Shown here in pieces: positions 7,804 to 16,011 of a stretch of 24,409 nt of DNA (positions are counted from its first letter, which is position 1; each line of letters starts with the position of its first letter). The notes beneath the pieces are model-generated. The model was not told the origin of the DNA. It made no database searches and saw only the letters and a program-made list of their open reading frames with translations. Source of the stretch: a virus. Both the position numbers and the translations under genes were made by a program. The stretch spans positions 1 to 24,409 of IMG/VR virus record IMGVR_UViG_3300010885_062243. One strand, written 5' to 3'.

Positions 7804-8867
7804 GAGTAATAACCTCTTTCATGTGCTTTATTTTCTTGATGTTTATCATTATATTTTTTATATAATTTAGCTTTAAGTTCAGGATTTAAAGGTTTTCCAT
7901 TTTTATCTTTTACTTCAACTTTTTTAATTAATTGTCTAGCCATATTATTTAAAACTCCTAAACTCTTATTTTTTCCATCTTTCATAAAATCTCCATTTCT
8001 TTTTACACCTGTTATAGGATTATTTATTAAATTATGCATTCTTTCATCATGAGTACTATATTTATTATGCATAGCGTCTTCTACCTCTCTATAGAATCCA
8101 GCAGAATAAACTTTAACTTTTTTACCACTAAACACATATTTTTTCTTTAAATCTTCCATAACTGCTATTGTTTCATCAACAAGTCCTTGATCATAATGTT
8201 CTGAAGATGGATTCATATAAGGGTTAGCTTTAACAAAATTTCTAGAATCAGGATCTAATTTATTAATATCAAATTTAGAAGATTGTTTTCGTGGAGTAGG
8301 GCGATTCTCAGTAATATACTCTTCATCACTAGAATACTCTTGAGGTGCTTGCTTAGCAAATTCTCGCATTTTCAGATCTAAATTAAAGCGCGCTTCATTT
8401 AGCTTTTCTAAAGTGTCTTCAGCTTGAAATATACGTGTTTTTTCTTCTTTTAATTCTGCATCACGTTTAATAGCTTTAACAGTTTCAATATCATCTTGAA
8501 CTTTTTTATAATCAGAAGCCATTTTATCTGCTTGTTGCTGATAAATAAGTTTACGTTGCTGAATTATTTCATATTCTTTAGCTAATTTTTCTTCATTGTT
8601 TTGATTAACTTGCTCTTCTAAAGCATTTAAACGTTCTACAAGCTTTCTATTATTTTCAATTTCTTCTTGTTTATCACGCCTGCTTCTTTCATCAAAAGAA
8701 TCTACATCTATTTCTTCTTCCTCTTGATCATCAAACTCAAAATCATTAGCATCATCATCATTTGAATGATTATCTACGATTTCTTGAAGATCTCTCTGAG
8801 TAGTTGGTATTCTTCCTTCTAAAATTGCCTCTTCTTCATCGTCTAAAAATTTACTTTTATCATCCAT
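7800..8867 (-). CDS. Putative scaffolding protein
   Basis: The 355-aa product has a strongly acidic N-terminus (residues 1-60, many Asp and Glu). A long charged coiled coil follows (about 65-180, Glu/Lys/Gln-rich), then a mixed C-terminal part. That part includes DSRNFVKANPYMNPSSEHYDQGLV, resembling the W....NPWF.......A....A motif of podovirus scaffold families, and a Lys-rich end. This composition, the place two genes ahead of the capsid gene, and the lack of any other scaffold support an internal assembly scaffold. It follows the GroES-like gene by 23 nt with a GGAGACAACC leader. Assignment is by architecture, not by clear homology. Confidence 0.6.
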   Translation of the reverse strand: MDDKSKFLDDEEEAILEGRIPTTQRDLQEIVDNHSNDDDANDFEFDDQEEEEIDVDSFDERSRRDKQEEIENNRKLVERLNALEEQVNQNNEEKLAKEYEIIQQRKLIYQQQADKMASDYKKVQDDIETVKAIKRDAELKEEKTRIFQAEDTLEKLNEARFNLDLKMREFAKQAPQEYSSDEEYITENRPTPRKQSSKFDINKLDPDSRNFVKANPYMNPSSEHYDQGLVDETIAVMEDLKKKYVFSGKKVKVYSAGFYREVEDAMHNKYSTHDERMHNLINNPITGVKRNGDFMKDGKNKSLGVLNNMARQLIKKVEVKDKNGKPLNPELKAKLYKKYNDKHQENKAHERGYYS

Positions 8868-8890
8868 TGGTTGTCTCCTCTAGGTTGATA

Positions 8891-9358
8891 TTAAATATAA
8901 GGCGTTAAAAACAAATGATCGACATAATACGGATCACATACATGAGCTTTTAAAGTAATGTCAGGTAACAAAGCAACATATTCACCGCCAACTTTAAACT
9001 TATCATATTCGTATTTAGAAAATTTATACCATTGACCTATATAAAAACGCTGACCATTAGGAAAAGATTCTTTATCTTTAAAACAATCTTCACCAAAAGC
9101 TAATATTTTAAATACAGATTGTTCTAAAACATCTTTAATAATGGTTTCTTCAGCATAATGAATAGTCATACCTTCATTACTCATTTTATAAAGTTTACCG
9201 TACACATAATTTCTTGCCGGTCTGATTATATCATAGCCTATTTCTTTAATTATATTTGCGGTGATTTCTTCTTCTGTCCATTCTTTCTTAAATTCTGTAT
9301 ACCATAATGGGGATATATTATACTTGGAACTATGTTCTTCAAAATTTTTTCCGTTCAT
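8891..9358 (-). CDS. GroES-like co-chaperonin (phage type)
   Basis: The 155-aa product fits the phage GroES-like pattern. IIRPARNYVYGKLYKM (45-60) matches the first strand, and a loop region with THYAEET-like sequence would be the mobile loop. LEQSVFKILAFGEDCFKDKESFP (78-100) matches G.V.A.G......F, and YIGQWYKFSKYEYDKFKVGGEYVALLPD (106-133) matches VGD.V.F..Y.G....G..Y.LL.D. KAHVCDPYYV closes the fold. Phage versions such as T4 gp31 replace host GroES so that GroEL can fold the capsid protein. Location among head genes supports this. An extra N-terminal 40-residue stretch is unusual, and the mobile-loop tripeptide is not obvious. Confidence 0.65.
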   Translation of the reverse strand: MNGKNFEEHSSKYNISPLWYTEFKKEWTEEEITANIIKEIGYDIIRPARNYVYGKLYKMSNEGMTIHYAEETIIKDVLEQSVFKILAFGEDCFKDKESFPNGQRFYIGQWYKFSKYEYDKFKVGGEYVALLPDITLKAHVCDPYYVDHLFLTPYI

Positions 9359-9380
9359 GTTGTCTCCTCTGAATAGATAA

Positions 9381-9605
9381 TTAAATTATAGTTGTTCCAG
9401 TAAATTTTATTTTTAAAGCATCACTGTCTCTAGCATCATTTTGAAACTTTTTAAATTCTTCTAATATTTCTATGATTGTTTTTCTTCTTTCAGAAATGCG
9501 ATTATAATTATTAATATCGCCTTGAATAAAATTTTGATCTAGTAACATATCTGCACATTCAGCGCGCATATAAAGTAATCGTTGTATAAAATTTTCCAAA
9601 TCCAT
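9381..9605 (-). CDS. Small helical protein, unknown function
   Basis: The 74-aa product is mostly alpha-helical by composition (FIQRLLYMRAECADMLL, then RKTIIEILEEFKKFQND) and lacks membrane segments. It sits between the basic virion proteins and the GroES-like gene, with 22 nt to the latter, and is the first gene after the 9642-9670 promoter candidate. No ribosome site of good quality is seen. No family recognised. Confidence 0.5.
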   Translation of the reverse strand: MDLENFIQRLLYMRAECADMLLDQNFIQGDINNYNRISERRKTIIEILEEFKKFQNDARDSDALKIKFTGTTII

Positions 9606-9641
9606 AATTATTAAAACATTTAGAATTATTGAATTCGTAAC

Positions 9642-9670
9642 AATATAATTTAAAAAAAAACTTTATACAA
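9642..9670 (-). promoter_or_regulatory. Candidate internal promoter before the GroES-like/scaffold genes
   Basis: On the minus strand, TTGTAT (9665-9670) and TATATT (9642-9647) are separated by 17 bp containing a run of nine T. The gap 9606-9710 holds no gene and is extremely AT-rich, so chance matches are likely. Confidence 0.4.
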
Positions 9671-9710
9671 CTTTTTTTTAAACATTTTATAATATTTATT
9701 ATTTTATTAA

Positions 9711-10196
9711 TTATTTTTTTTTAGATCCAGTACGTCCACCTTTTTTTTGAGCTTGTCCTGCTTCCATTTGCCTTTTAAGATAAGCATTTTGATCTTCAGC
9801 ACTTTGAGCTTGTGCATTTATCATTCTTTCTTGAGCGGCTGCGGCTCTATTAGCTTGTTTAGTTTGACTTAATGCTGCACCAGTTTGTGCTAAAGAACCA
9901 ACAGCGTTAACTGCATGTCCTATATTTTTAGCATTTCTAGAAAGTGTGCCGCTAGCTGCACTAAGACCTTTAGCTCCCATGCCTATACCTTTAGCTAAAT
10001 AAGGAGCAGCTTTTCCTAACCCTTTAGAAAGCATACCAATTAAACTTCCCAAAAAATGATGTTCTTCTAAAGCTTTTTTATGAGTTTTTTTATCCATATT
10101 TTGTATACACTCAAGATTTTTATCACCAAGCATTTTTCCAATCATATGATGTTCTTTCATTGCTTTTTTAATATGAGCTTTTGTTATATGATTCAT
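9711..10196 (-). CDS. Small basic Gly/Ala-rich virion protein with two EHHxxG repeats
   Basis: The 161-aa product is basic and Gly/Ala/Gln-rich, ending in a Lys-rich tail (GGRTGSKKK). Residues 11-24 and 41-54 are an internal duplication of the type KKAxxEHHxxGxxxG. The next gene upstream has a third EHHFLG copy. A small-residue amphipathic stretch (about 56-110, LSKGLGKAAPYLAKGIGMG onward) could insert into membranes. The Gln/Ala-rich C-terminal helix recalls internal virion or ejection proteins of short-tailed phages. I do not recognise a named family. An injected or core protein is inferred only from composition and from position after the portal. Confidence 0.55.
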   Translation of the reverse strand: MNHITKAHIKKAMKEHHMIGKMLGDKNLECIQNMDKKTHKKALEEHHFLGSLIGMLSKGLGKAAPYLAKGIGMGAKGLSAASGTLSRNAKNIGHAVNAVGSLAQTGAALSQTKQANRAAAAQERMINAQAQSAEDQNAYLKRQMEAGQAQKKGGRTGSKKK

Positions 10197-10217
10197 TTTA
10201 TAATCCTATTATTATAA

Positions 10218-10526
10218 TTACTTCTTTCTAAATAGATCTATAAGAGCAGGTATTGCTGAAGCAGCACCTAATAAAGCTCCTAAAAAATGATGCTCACGTT
10301 TCACCATTTTACCTTTTTTATGACCAAATTTAGCAGCAGAAGGAGCTGGAGCCATCATATTATTATAACCACTATAAGCAGGAAGAGCAGCACCCCCCAT
10401 ATCATGTTTTGTTCTTTTTATACAACCACCTTTTTTACGATGTAATCTTTTTACTATTTCACTTCTGCCAGTATGAATTTTAGCATTAGGCGAACCTAAT
10501 TTACTTTTTATGTGTTCTAAATACAT
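10218..10526 (-). CDS. Small basic protein with EHHFLG motif
   Basis: The 102-aa product is strongly basic in its first half (KRLHRKKGGCIKRTKH, 26-41). It has a Pro/Ala/Met linker (49-64), then KREHHFLGALLGAASAIPALIDLFRKK at the end, a hydrophobic 18-residue stretch flanked by Lys and Arg. The EHHFLG at 78-83 matches the motif repeated in the neighbouring downstream gene, so the two are likely relatives or partners. DNA binding by the basic half and membrane contact by the end are possible, but no function is known. It follows the portal by about 85 nt. Confidence 0.5.
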   Translation of the reverse strand: MYLEHIKSKLGSPNAKIHTGRSEIVKRLHRKKGGCIKRTKHDMGGAALPAYSGYNNMMAPAPSAAKFGHKKGKMVKREHHFLGALLGAASAIPALIDLFRKK

Positions 10527-10566
10527 TTTTATCTCCTAAAATTAATGTTAATAACTTAACAATATA

Positions 10567-10595
10567 AGTGTATTATTATTTAATATAATTTGCAA
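10567..10595 (-). promoter_or_regulatory. Candidate promoter downstream of the portal gene
   Basis: On the minus strand, TTGCAA (10590-10595) and TACACT (10567-10572) are 17 bp apart. They lie in the gap between the portal and the 102-aa gene, which has a clear AGGAGAT ribosome site. Both boxes deviate from consensus. Confidence 0.4.
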
Positions 10596-10611
10596 AAATA
10601 TGTAAAAGCTA

Positions 10612-13170
10612 TTAAAGCTGCTGTAATTTATTAGATATTTCAGTCAGTTTAATTTTCGCAACAATATTAGCTTTCTCTATCTCCTTTTCACGATCAATCA
10701 TTGCTTTTTGCAACGTAGTTTGTTGACTAATCTGAGCTTTTTGAAGTTCGGTTTGAGCTTTAATGTTATCAGTTTGAGCACGTTGTTCAATTGCTGACGC
10801 ATCAACTTGAACTTTTTGAGCTTCCACTTCAACTTGATTTTGCATAACTTGATTTGGATCAAGTGGTGGTGATAACTTCGCTGCTGCTTCTTGTTGTTGT
10901 TGTTGATCTTGAGCAATACTTTGAGCTTCCATAAGAGCAATTTGATTAAGAATAGCAGGATCAAGCTCAGATATATCTTCAGGTAATTTAAACTCTGCTA
11001 TTTCCTCTTTAAACACTCCTTCTTGTGCAAAATTTTCTTTAATTTGTGTTTCAATCTTATTTAAAGCATCAAAGAATTTTCTTTGAGCCATTAACATAGT
11101 TGCATTATTTAATATTGGTTGTTTAATTTCAGGAGGCATATCTTGTGTTTCTTGTAATGAAGTCATAAAAGTTTGTAGAGCTAATATATAAGACTCTTGA
11201 TCTTGATCTCTAAATGCTTTTACAGGTTGTCCTGCCATTAAAGATGCAGTCTCCATTAACGGAGTCATCGGCGAAATTTGTGCTTCAGGCTTTAAGATTT
11301 CATCAGGATTAAAATCTAAATTAGCTACATAATTCCTAAGAATATAATCTACATTAATTTGACTATATTTATCAGATAAATTAAGTAAGCTTTCATATTT
11401 AATCATATCAATATATTGAGATGATACTTTGCTATTGGCAGTAGGAGTAATAATTACATTAGGATCATTAAAATCAAATTCATTAAGCAAATCTCTAAAC
11501 TCAAAACTCATATACTCGGGATCAATTAAATGAGCATATTTTTTAAGTTGAGTTAGAAATATTCTATATTCACGAGTTAAAGCATCATAAACACCACGAA
11601 TAATAAAATTAGGTATTTTAGACGCTTCATCTATCATCATCATAATAGAACTTGCAGGAGTATTAGCACCAATATTACTTATATTATTTAAACTTAAAGT
11701 GATTTGATCTACACCTTGTTCATAATATTGCATCAATTCAGATAATGAAGGTGATGCTTGCGGAAAAGGCAGCGGACTAATTTGTTCAGATAATTTAAAG
11801 TTCCCACCAGTATCAATCGGTATCATACTACCAGGGAATAATACTTGTGTGGTATTAGTATTCTTAATAGCTTTATTAACTAATACTGTTGGATGACTTG
11901 AATAAGCACCGGCATTAGCAATCATTCTGATTTTATTAGTAGCTGATTTAACTAATGGAGCAGCCAAATGTAACAATCCCCAATTCCAACTTTCTGAATT
12001 AGGAAAATAAGCGTTTTTTACATAATTTTGAATGGTTTTAAAATTAGGATCATCAGATTCCCAGAATTCATGAATAGCTGCAATTCTTCCCGAAGAAGCA
12101 TCAATATCTATTAAGTACGGTAAGTCTCTTTCAACAGGTGGCTTATAATCTCCCAGATCTCCGAAATCATTTAACTTATATCTAACTCTAACCTGATAAA
12201 ATTCATAAATATTATCATCCCTATCTTCACTGGTATTAACCATATCATCATCATACTCATCATCATCTTCACCATATCCAGATCCAATAGGACGATAATT
12301 ATATTCAAGAAAATCTTTATTAACAATTTTAGCATCTAACTCAAATTTATTCATATGAACACGTTGAGATATACGAATAGCATCATCAGCACTACGTGAA
12401 TAAGGATTAACTTCTACATCTAATGCAGGTAAATAATAATTAACAAGTTTCTTCTCGGTTGAATCATAATAGATTTTTTGATAAACATTTCCTTCTAGAG
12501 CTAAATCATAAAAAGAATTTCTTTTATCTTCTTTATAATTCGGAATAGCTAAACTAAAATATTGATTAACAAAATTTTTAAGCTTTAAGGCTTTATTTTT
12601 TAACTCAGTTGATCCTTCTGTGATTGAAAAATTAACAATCTCTTCACCTAAAAAGATAGATGATAACGTTGAAGTAGCTTTAATTATCGCGTTGTTTAAA
12701 GCATAAGATTTATCAGATGACATCTGCTTACGACCTTCTACTGTTTGATTATCAGAGCTTCTTGGATCGTCTTTAGTACGTATATTAAATTGCTCTTTGC
12801 CCTCTCTGATATTATCTAACCATTCTTCACGAGATCTTTTATCATTATCAAGATTATCCATTACATCTTTAGCAATAGCTTGTCTTGTATATTCAGGTAT
12901 TAAATTAGCTATATTCCGAAGTTCATAAATTAAACCAGTTTTGATTTTTTCATTATCTTGATCAATTACCTTCTTACCTTGTTGCATTTCATTATCAAGC
13001 ATATCTTCTTGTTCTTGACCTTTATTCATCTCAAGATTAGCATTAAACAAATCATTAATAACATCCTCTTGTTCGTTATCTAATTCTCGCTCTAAAGATT
13101 TATTCTTTTGCTCTATATTATTAACTAATTTCTCTTGGTGAATTTTGTTGAATACATTTTGTAGGTTCAT
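10612..13170 (-). CDS. Portal protein
   Basis: The 852-aa product is large, like portals of P22-type short-tailed phages. A Glu/Gln/Asp-rich N-terminal region (1-80) is followed by the portal core. Core features include DLALEGNVYQKIYYD (clip/stem-proximal), YLPALDVEVNPYSRSADDA and RISQRVHM. A segment WNWGLLHLAAPLVKSATNKI follows, which matches the family's helix after ....YG.G...L. LFPGSMIPIDTGG and NTPASSIMMMIDEASK complete the wing and stem pattern. The last 120 residues are a Gln/Ala/Lys coiled coil that would form the barrel inside the head. The dodecameric ring would be the DNA entry gate and terminase dock. It follows TerL by 8 nt. Confidence 0.88.
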   Translation of the reverse strand: MNLQNVFNKIHQEKLVNNIEQKNKSLERELDNEQEDVINDLFNANLEMNKGQEQEDMLDNEMQQGKKVIDQDNEKIKTGLIYELRNIANLIPEYTRQAIAKDVMDNLDNDKRSREEWLDNIREGKEQFNIRTKDDPRSSDNQTVEGRKQMSSDKSYALNNAIIKATSTLSSIFLGEEIVNFSITEGSTELKNKALKLKNFVNQYFSLAIPNYKEDKRNSFYDLALEGNVYQKIYYDSTEKKLVNYYLPALDVEVNPYSRSADDAIRISQRVHMNKFELDAKIVNKDFLEYNYRPIGSGYGEDDDEYDDDMVNTSEDRDDNIYEFYQVRVRYKLNDFGDLGDYKPPVERDLPYLIDIDASSGRIAAIHEFWESDDPNFKTIQNYVKNAYFPNSESWNWGLLHLAAPLVKSATNKIRMIANAGAYSSHPTVLVNKAIKNTNTTQVLFPGSMIPIDTGGNFKLSEQISPLPFPQASPSLSELMQYYEQGVDQITLSLNNISNIGANTPASSIMMMIDEASKIPNFIIRGVYDALTREYRIFLTQLKKYAHLIDPEYMSFEFRDLLNEFDFNDPNVIITPTANSKVSSQYIDMIKYESLLNLSDKYSQINVDYILRNYVANLDFNPDEILKPEAQISPMTPLMETASLMAGQPVKAFRDQDQESYILALQTFMTSLQETQDMPPEIKQPILNNATMLMAQRKFFDALNKIETQIKENFAQEGVFKEEIAEFKLPEDISELDPAILNQIALMEAQSIAQDQQQQQEAAAKLSPPLDPNQVMQNQVEVEAQKVQVDASAIEQRAQTDNIKAQTELQKAQISQQTTLQKAMIDREKEIEKANIVAKIKLTEISNKLQQL

Positions 13171-13178
13171 ACTAAGGC

Positions 13179-14822
13179 CTATTGATAGTTGAAAATGTTA
13201 AAATCGGTTTCATTCTCTGGTTCTTCATAAATATCTTCATGAATTAATATTTTTTCACGTTTGAGAGTTATAAGAACTTGACTCATGGTATCAATAATAT
13301 CATTACTTGAATGAGATGGGAAATTTATGGCAGCTTCTAATAATTCTTTAGCATGTTTAAATAATTTTTTACTTTTAAAGGATTCTCGTACATAAACTCT
13401 TCCACTAGCTATTTCAGGTAAAGTTGACCTAGCTCTTGCAACTTTACCACCATGACCTTGAGGATTAAACCCTCTGGTAGGAATGCCTGCCATATATAAT
13501 TCATTCATTAACGGATCACCAAGAGTCTTAGTTTCTATTAATACATAATCCACAGGCCTTTTACCGCCTATAGGATTATCATAATCAGTATCTTTATAAT
13601 TATTAGCCATTCTTTGAGCCATTTCTCTCATTACGTGAAATTCTATATGACCGGCATAAAGCTCTAATAACATAATACAGGTAAGGCCATAGAAGTTTTT
13701 AAACACTCCCCAAGTAGTACATACTGACATACAAGGGTCTGAACTTTCATCAGCTTTCTTACCAACCAAAGCAGTGTCCCATGACTGTATAATACGTTCA
13801 AAATCAGGAGCATGCTCCTCATCCCAAATCATGAAATCATCTTTTGTAAAGATACCACCTTGCATTGGTGATGGTCTTTGTTGATATAATGAAGCATATG
13901 CAAATGCCCCTTTAATTTTCTTTTCTTGTTCAATATAACGCTTAGGATGTTTATAAGGCCATAATAAATCGCCTTCATTATGTCTTGGGTCAGACCATTT
14001 TTTATTATTAGTTGAAGGTAATATAATAGTTGAACAACGATGAGCTTTCTCAAATTCCATAGGTAATCTTAGATGCACAACATTCTTTTGATTCTCTAAA
14101 ACATGACCAGTTAAATCTTCCATGTGAGGTCTATGTTGCAATATAATCTTACAACCAGTTTTTTTGTCATTAAGACGATCGCTCATAGTACGATCATACC
14201 AATTGTTTACAGCTGTTCTTCTAGCCTCAGAGTCCATATCTTCAATGGAATTCGGATCATCCAGTATTATCTGATCTCCCCCCATACCGACACCCCCTCC
14301 AACAGAGCAAGCAATACGATATCCCTTTTTATTATTGGAGAATTTTACAATAGCATTGTTATCATCTCTAAGTTTAAATACATTTCCAAATATTTCTTGA
14401 TACCACTGGCTATTAATCAGATCTCTACATTTAAGCGAGTGTTCATTAGAAAGCTTAGCAGCATAAGTACCACAAAGAAATTTCTTCCACGAGTCACCTA
14501 TTCCCCACACCCAAGCAGGATACATTATTGAAATGATAGAAGACTTCATACAACGAGGGGGCATGTTGACTATCAAGAAGTTAATATCACCTCTATTACA
14601 TGCTTCTAAATGCTCTGCAATAGCTTGTATGTGCCAGTTATCATAAAAGGTAACATTTAATCCCTCTAAGGCTGTCCAAGCATCCTTAATAAACAAATAA
14701 AAATTGTCTTTGTATTTTGCTTGTTGCTGCAATGCATAGTCAGATACGTAATTTGTAGTATCAAGAATGGCAAATTTCTGTTCTAATGTTAAAACTTTCT
14801 TATGAAAACTTAATCTATTCAT
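13179..14822 (-). CDS. terL: Terminase large subunit (TerL)
   Basis: The 547-aa product is a packaging motor with both domains intact. The Walker A-type loop is PPRCMKS (88-94), the Walker B is IILDDP (185-190), and the coupling motif IILQHRPHMEDL is at 226-237. The RNase H-like nuclease has QSWDTA (D349), LIETKTLGDP (E430) and FPSHSSNDIIDTMSQ (D508/D511). The usual HDD of the last motif is replaced here by SSND, but an acidic residue is kept. It overlaps the TerS candidate by 8 bp. It pumps DNA into proheads through the portal encoded next. The family is the Terminase_6-type TerL of headful or cohesive-end phages; the packaging strategy cannot be told from the sequence. Confidence 0.95.
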   Translation of the reverse strand: MNRLSFHKKVLTLEQKFAILDTTNYVSDYALQQQAKYKDNFYLFIKDAWTALEGLNVTFYDNWHIQAIAEHLEACNRGDINFLIVNMPPRCMKSSIISIMYPAWVWGIGDSWKKFLCGTYAAKLSNEHSLKCRDLINSQWYQEIFGNVFKLRDDNNAIVKFSNNKKGYRIACSVGGGVGMGGDQIILDDPNSIEDMDSEARRTAVNNWYDRTMSDRLNDKKTGCKIILQHRPHMEDLTGHVLENQKNVVHLRLPMEFEKAHRCSTIILPSTNNKKWSDPRHNEGDLLWPYKHPKRYIEQEKKIKGAFAYASLYQQRPSPMQGGIFTKDDFMIWDEEHAPDFERIIQSWDTALVGKKADESSDPCMSVCTTWGVFKNFYGLTCIMLLELYAGHIEFHVMREMAQRMANNYKDTDYDNPIGGKRPVDYVLIETKTLGDPLMNELYMAGIPTRGFNPQGHGGKVARARSTLPEIASGRVYVRESFKSKKLFKHAKELLEAAINFPSHSSNDIIDTMSQVLITLKREKILIHEDIYEEPENETDFNIFNYQ

Positions 14823-15339
14823 TTTTTAACTTCTTAACTTTCTCTGCCATTTCCATTAATTTAGAAAAACCATCAGAAGCAAGAAAATCATTAACAACAC
14901 TATCTAACATTTCAGTTGCAAATTTAGCACCTTCCATACTTACCACTCCATTACCTAAATCCTCTAATAAGCGCAAACGAGTTTTCTTTATATCCTCAAT
15001 TGTTTTAATGCCGCCAAAGTCATAATTTAAAGTATTAGCAATCGGAAATTTATTAGTTCCTTTTAAAGATTTATGAGTTAATTGTAGTATAGCGGAATTG
15101 CCTTTAGCCATTTCTTTTAAAGCGCAATCATCCCAAAAGCCTCTAACTTGCTCTTTTACATCTAAAGTAGCTTGTTTAAACTTAGGATACTTTTTACACC
15201 AATCGTAATAAGTACTATTGTCTATACCGTATACATTACATGACTTTTGAATATGACCTGCATGAGCTTTATATATTTCTAAAAACTTGTCAGGATCTTT
15301 ATACGGTTTATTGGTTTTATGGGGTTTTTTGGTTTTCAT
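14815..15339 (-). CDS. Terminase small subunit candidate (TerS)
   Basis: I chose the ATG at 15339 (174 aa); a GTG four codons upstream is also possible. Both starts overlap the end of the ParB-like gene. After a Lys/Pro-rich leader, residues about 15-80 have a helix-turn-helix layout: FLEIYKAHAGHIQKSCNVYGIDNSTYYDWCKKYPKFKQA. This matches the small-terminase pattern (..A...G.I...C...GI...T.Y.W....P.F..A). The C-terminal half is helical (IEDIKKTRLRLLEDL, then KLMEMAEKVKKLK) and would mediate ring assembly. The gene overlaps terL by 8 bp, the normal order for terminase pairs. TerS recognises packaging sites and regulates TerL. Confidence 0.75.
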   Translation of the reverse strand: MKTKKPHKTNKPYKDPDKFLEIYKAHAGHIQKSCNVYGIDNSTYYDWCKKYPKFKQATLDVKEQVRGFWDDCALKEMAKGNSAILQLTHKSLKGTNKFPIANTLNYDFGGIKTIEDIKKTRLRLLEDLGNGVVSMEGAKFATEMLDSVVNDFLASDGFSKLMEMAEKVKKLKNE

Positions 15340-15823
15340 ACTCACAACCACATTGCGGACAGATTATTGTTTCAGGTATAGAAGCAATATTCTGAGAGGA
15401 TTCTATCTCTACTTCTTGTTTAGGCTCATCAAATATATTCTCAGGCATTCCCCATTCTTTGAGATCATCCATATCAAAGTTATTAGCTAACATATCCATG
15501 TCCCAATCACCAAAACCTAGATTGTCTCTAATATTTAAACGTTTAAGTTCTTCTTCAGATAACAGTCTATTTGGTTTTAAAACATTAATATCATCACTTT
15601 CTTTAAAACCTGCTGCAAGAAGAGCTTTTTTACGTGAATGACCACCAATGATAACGTTATCATAAGTAACTAAAATACGACGATGATAACCATCTTGTTT
15701 AATGTCGTTAACTAATCGATTGAAATCTGTCTTGCTTATTCTACGTGGATTAATAGCGTAATCTTTTAATTCTTTAAGTTTAATTGTTGTTTCAATCCAT
15801 AATATTTTATTTGATTGTTCCAT
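15317..15823 (-). CDS. ParB/Srx-like domain protein with C-terminal Cys knuckle
   Basis: The 168-aa product has a ParB N-terminal-like fold. DYAINPRRI is at 21-29, a helix LVNDIKQDG at 37-45, and the signature IIGGHSRKKALLAAG at 58-72. The RLNIRDNLGFGDWDMDMLANNF segment (95-116) is typical of phage proteins where this domain is fused to a DNA methyltransferase. Here no methyltransferase follows. The protein instead ends with CPQCGCEYEN (155-164), half of a zinc ribbon. ParB-like domains bind CTP or act as nucleases in different families. Position directly before the terminase genes suggests a role in packaging or DNA processing. It starts in a TAATG overlap with the 56-aa gene. Confidence 0.75.
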   Translation of the reverse strand: MEQSNKILWIETTIKLKELKDYAINPRRISKTDFNRLVNDIKQDGYHRRILVTYDNVIIGGHSRKKALLAAGFKESDDINVLKPNRLLSEEELKRLNIRDNLGFGDWDMDMLANNFDMDDLKEWGMPENIFDEPKQEVEIESSQNIASIPETIICPQCGCEYENQKTP

Positions 15824-15993
15824 TAATAATCTTCTTCCTTCTCCATCCCCCTACAATATTCTATTAACTTTTTAGAATATTCCATAAGTAAAGTTTTTTT
15901 TTCACAATCATTATCAATAATTTCATCAAAAATAAAATAATTATCTTCTTCCGATAAAAAATCAGTGATAATATCTTTAATATATTTATTCAT
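15823..15993 (-). CDS. 56-aa acidic protein, first gene of the late operon
   Basis: The ATG at 15993 opens a 56-codon frame whose TAA stop overlaps the ParB-like start as TAATG. This is the same coupling used elsewhere in the operon and the main reason to believe it. The product is acidic and helical (KDIITDFLSEEDNYF, then KKLIEYCRGMEKEEDY). It is the first gene behind the 16025-16053 promoter, with a leader of about 25 nt. No ribosome site of note is seen and no family is recognised. Confidence 0.55.
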   Translation of the reverse strand: MNKYIKDIITDFLSEEDNYFIFDEIIDNDCEKKTLLMEYSKKLIEYCRGMEKEEDY

Positions 15994-16011
15994 GTAAAAC
16001 AATTATTAATT

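Noticed and set aside
10698-10964. 88-aa Lys/Leu/Gln-rich minus-strand frame
   Set aside because: It lies in another frame of the portal coiled-coil region and owes its length to biased Gln/Ala codons.
13829-14053. 74-aa minus-strand frame
   Set aside because: It lies fully inside the TerL gene, which has intact motifs in its own frame.
14124-14531. 135-aa plus-strand frame
   Set aside because: Antisense to the TerL ATPase domain; no family pattern and no ribosome site considered convincing.
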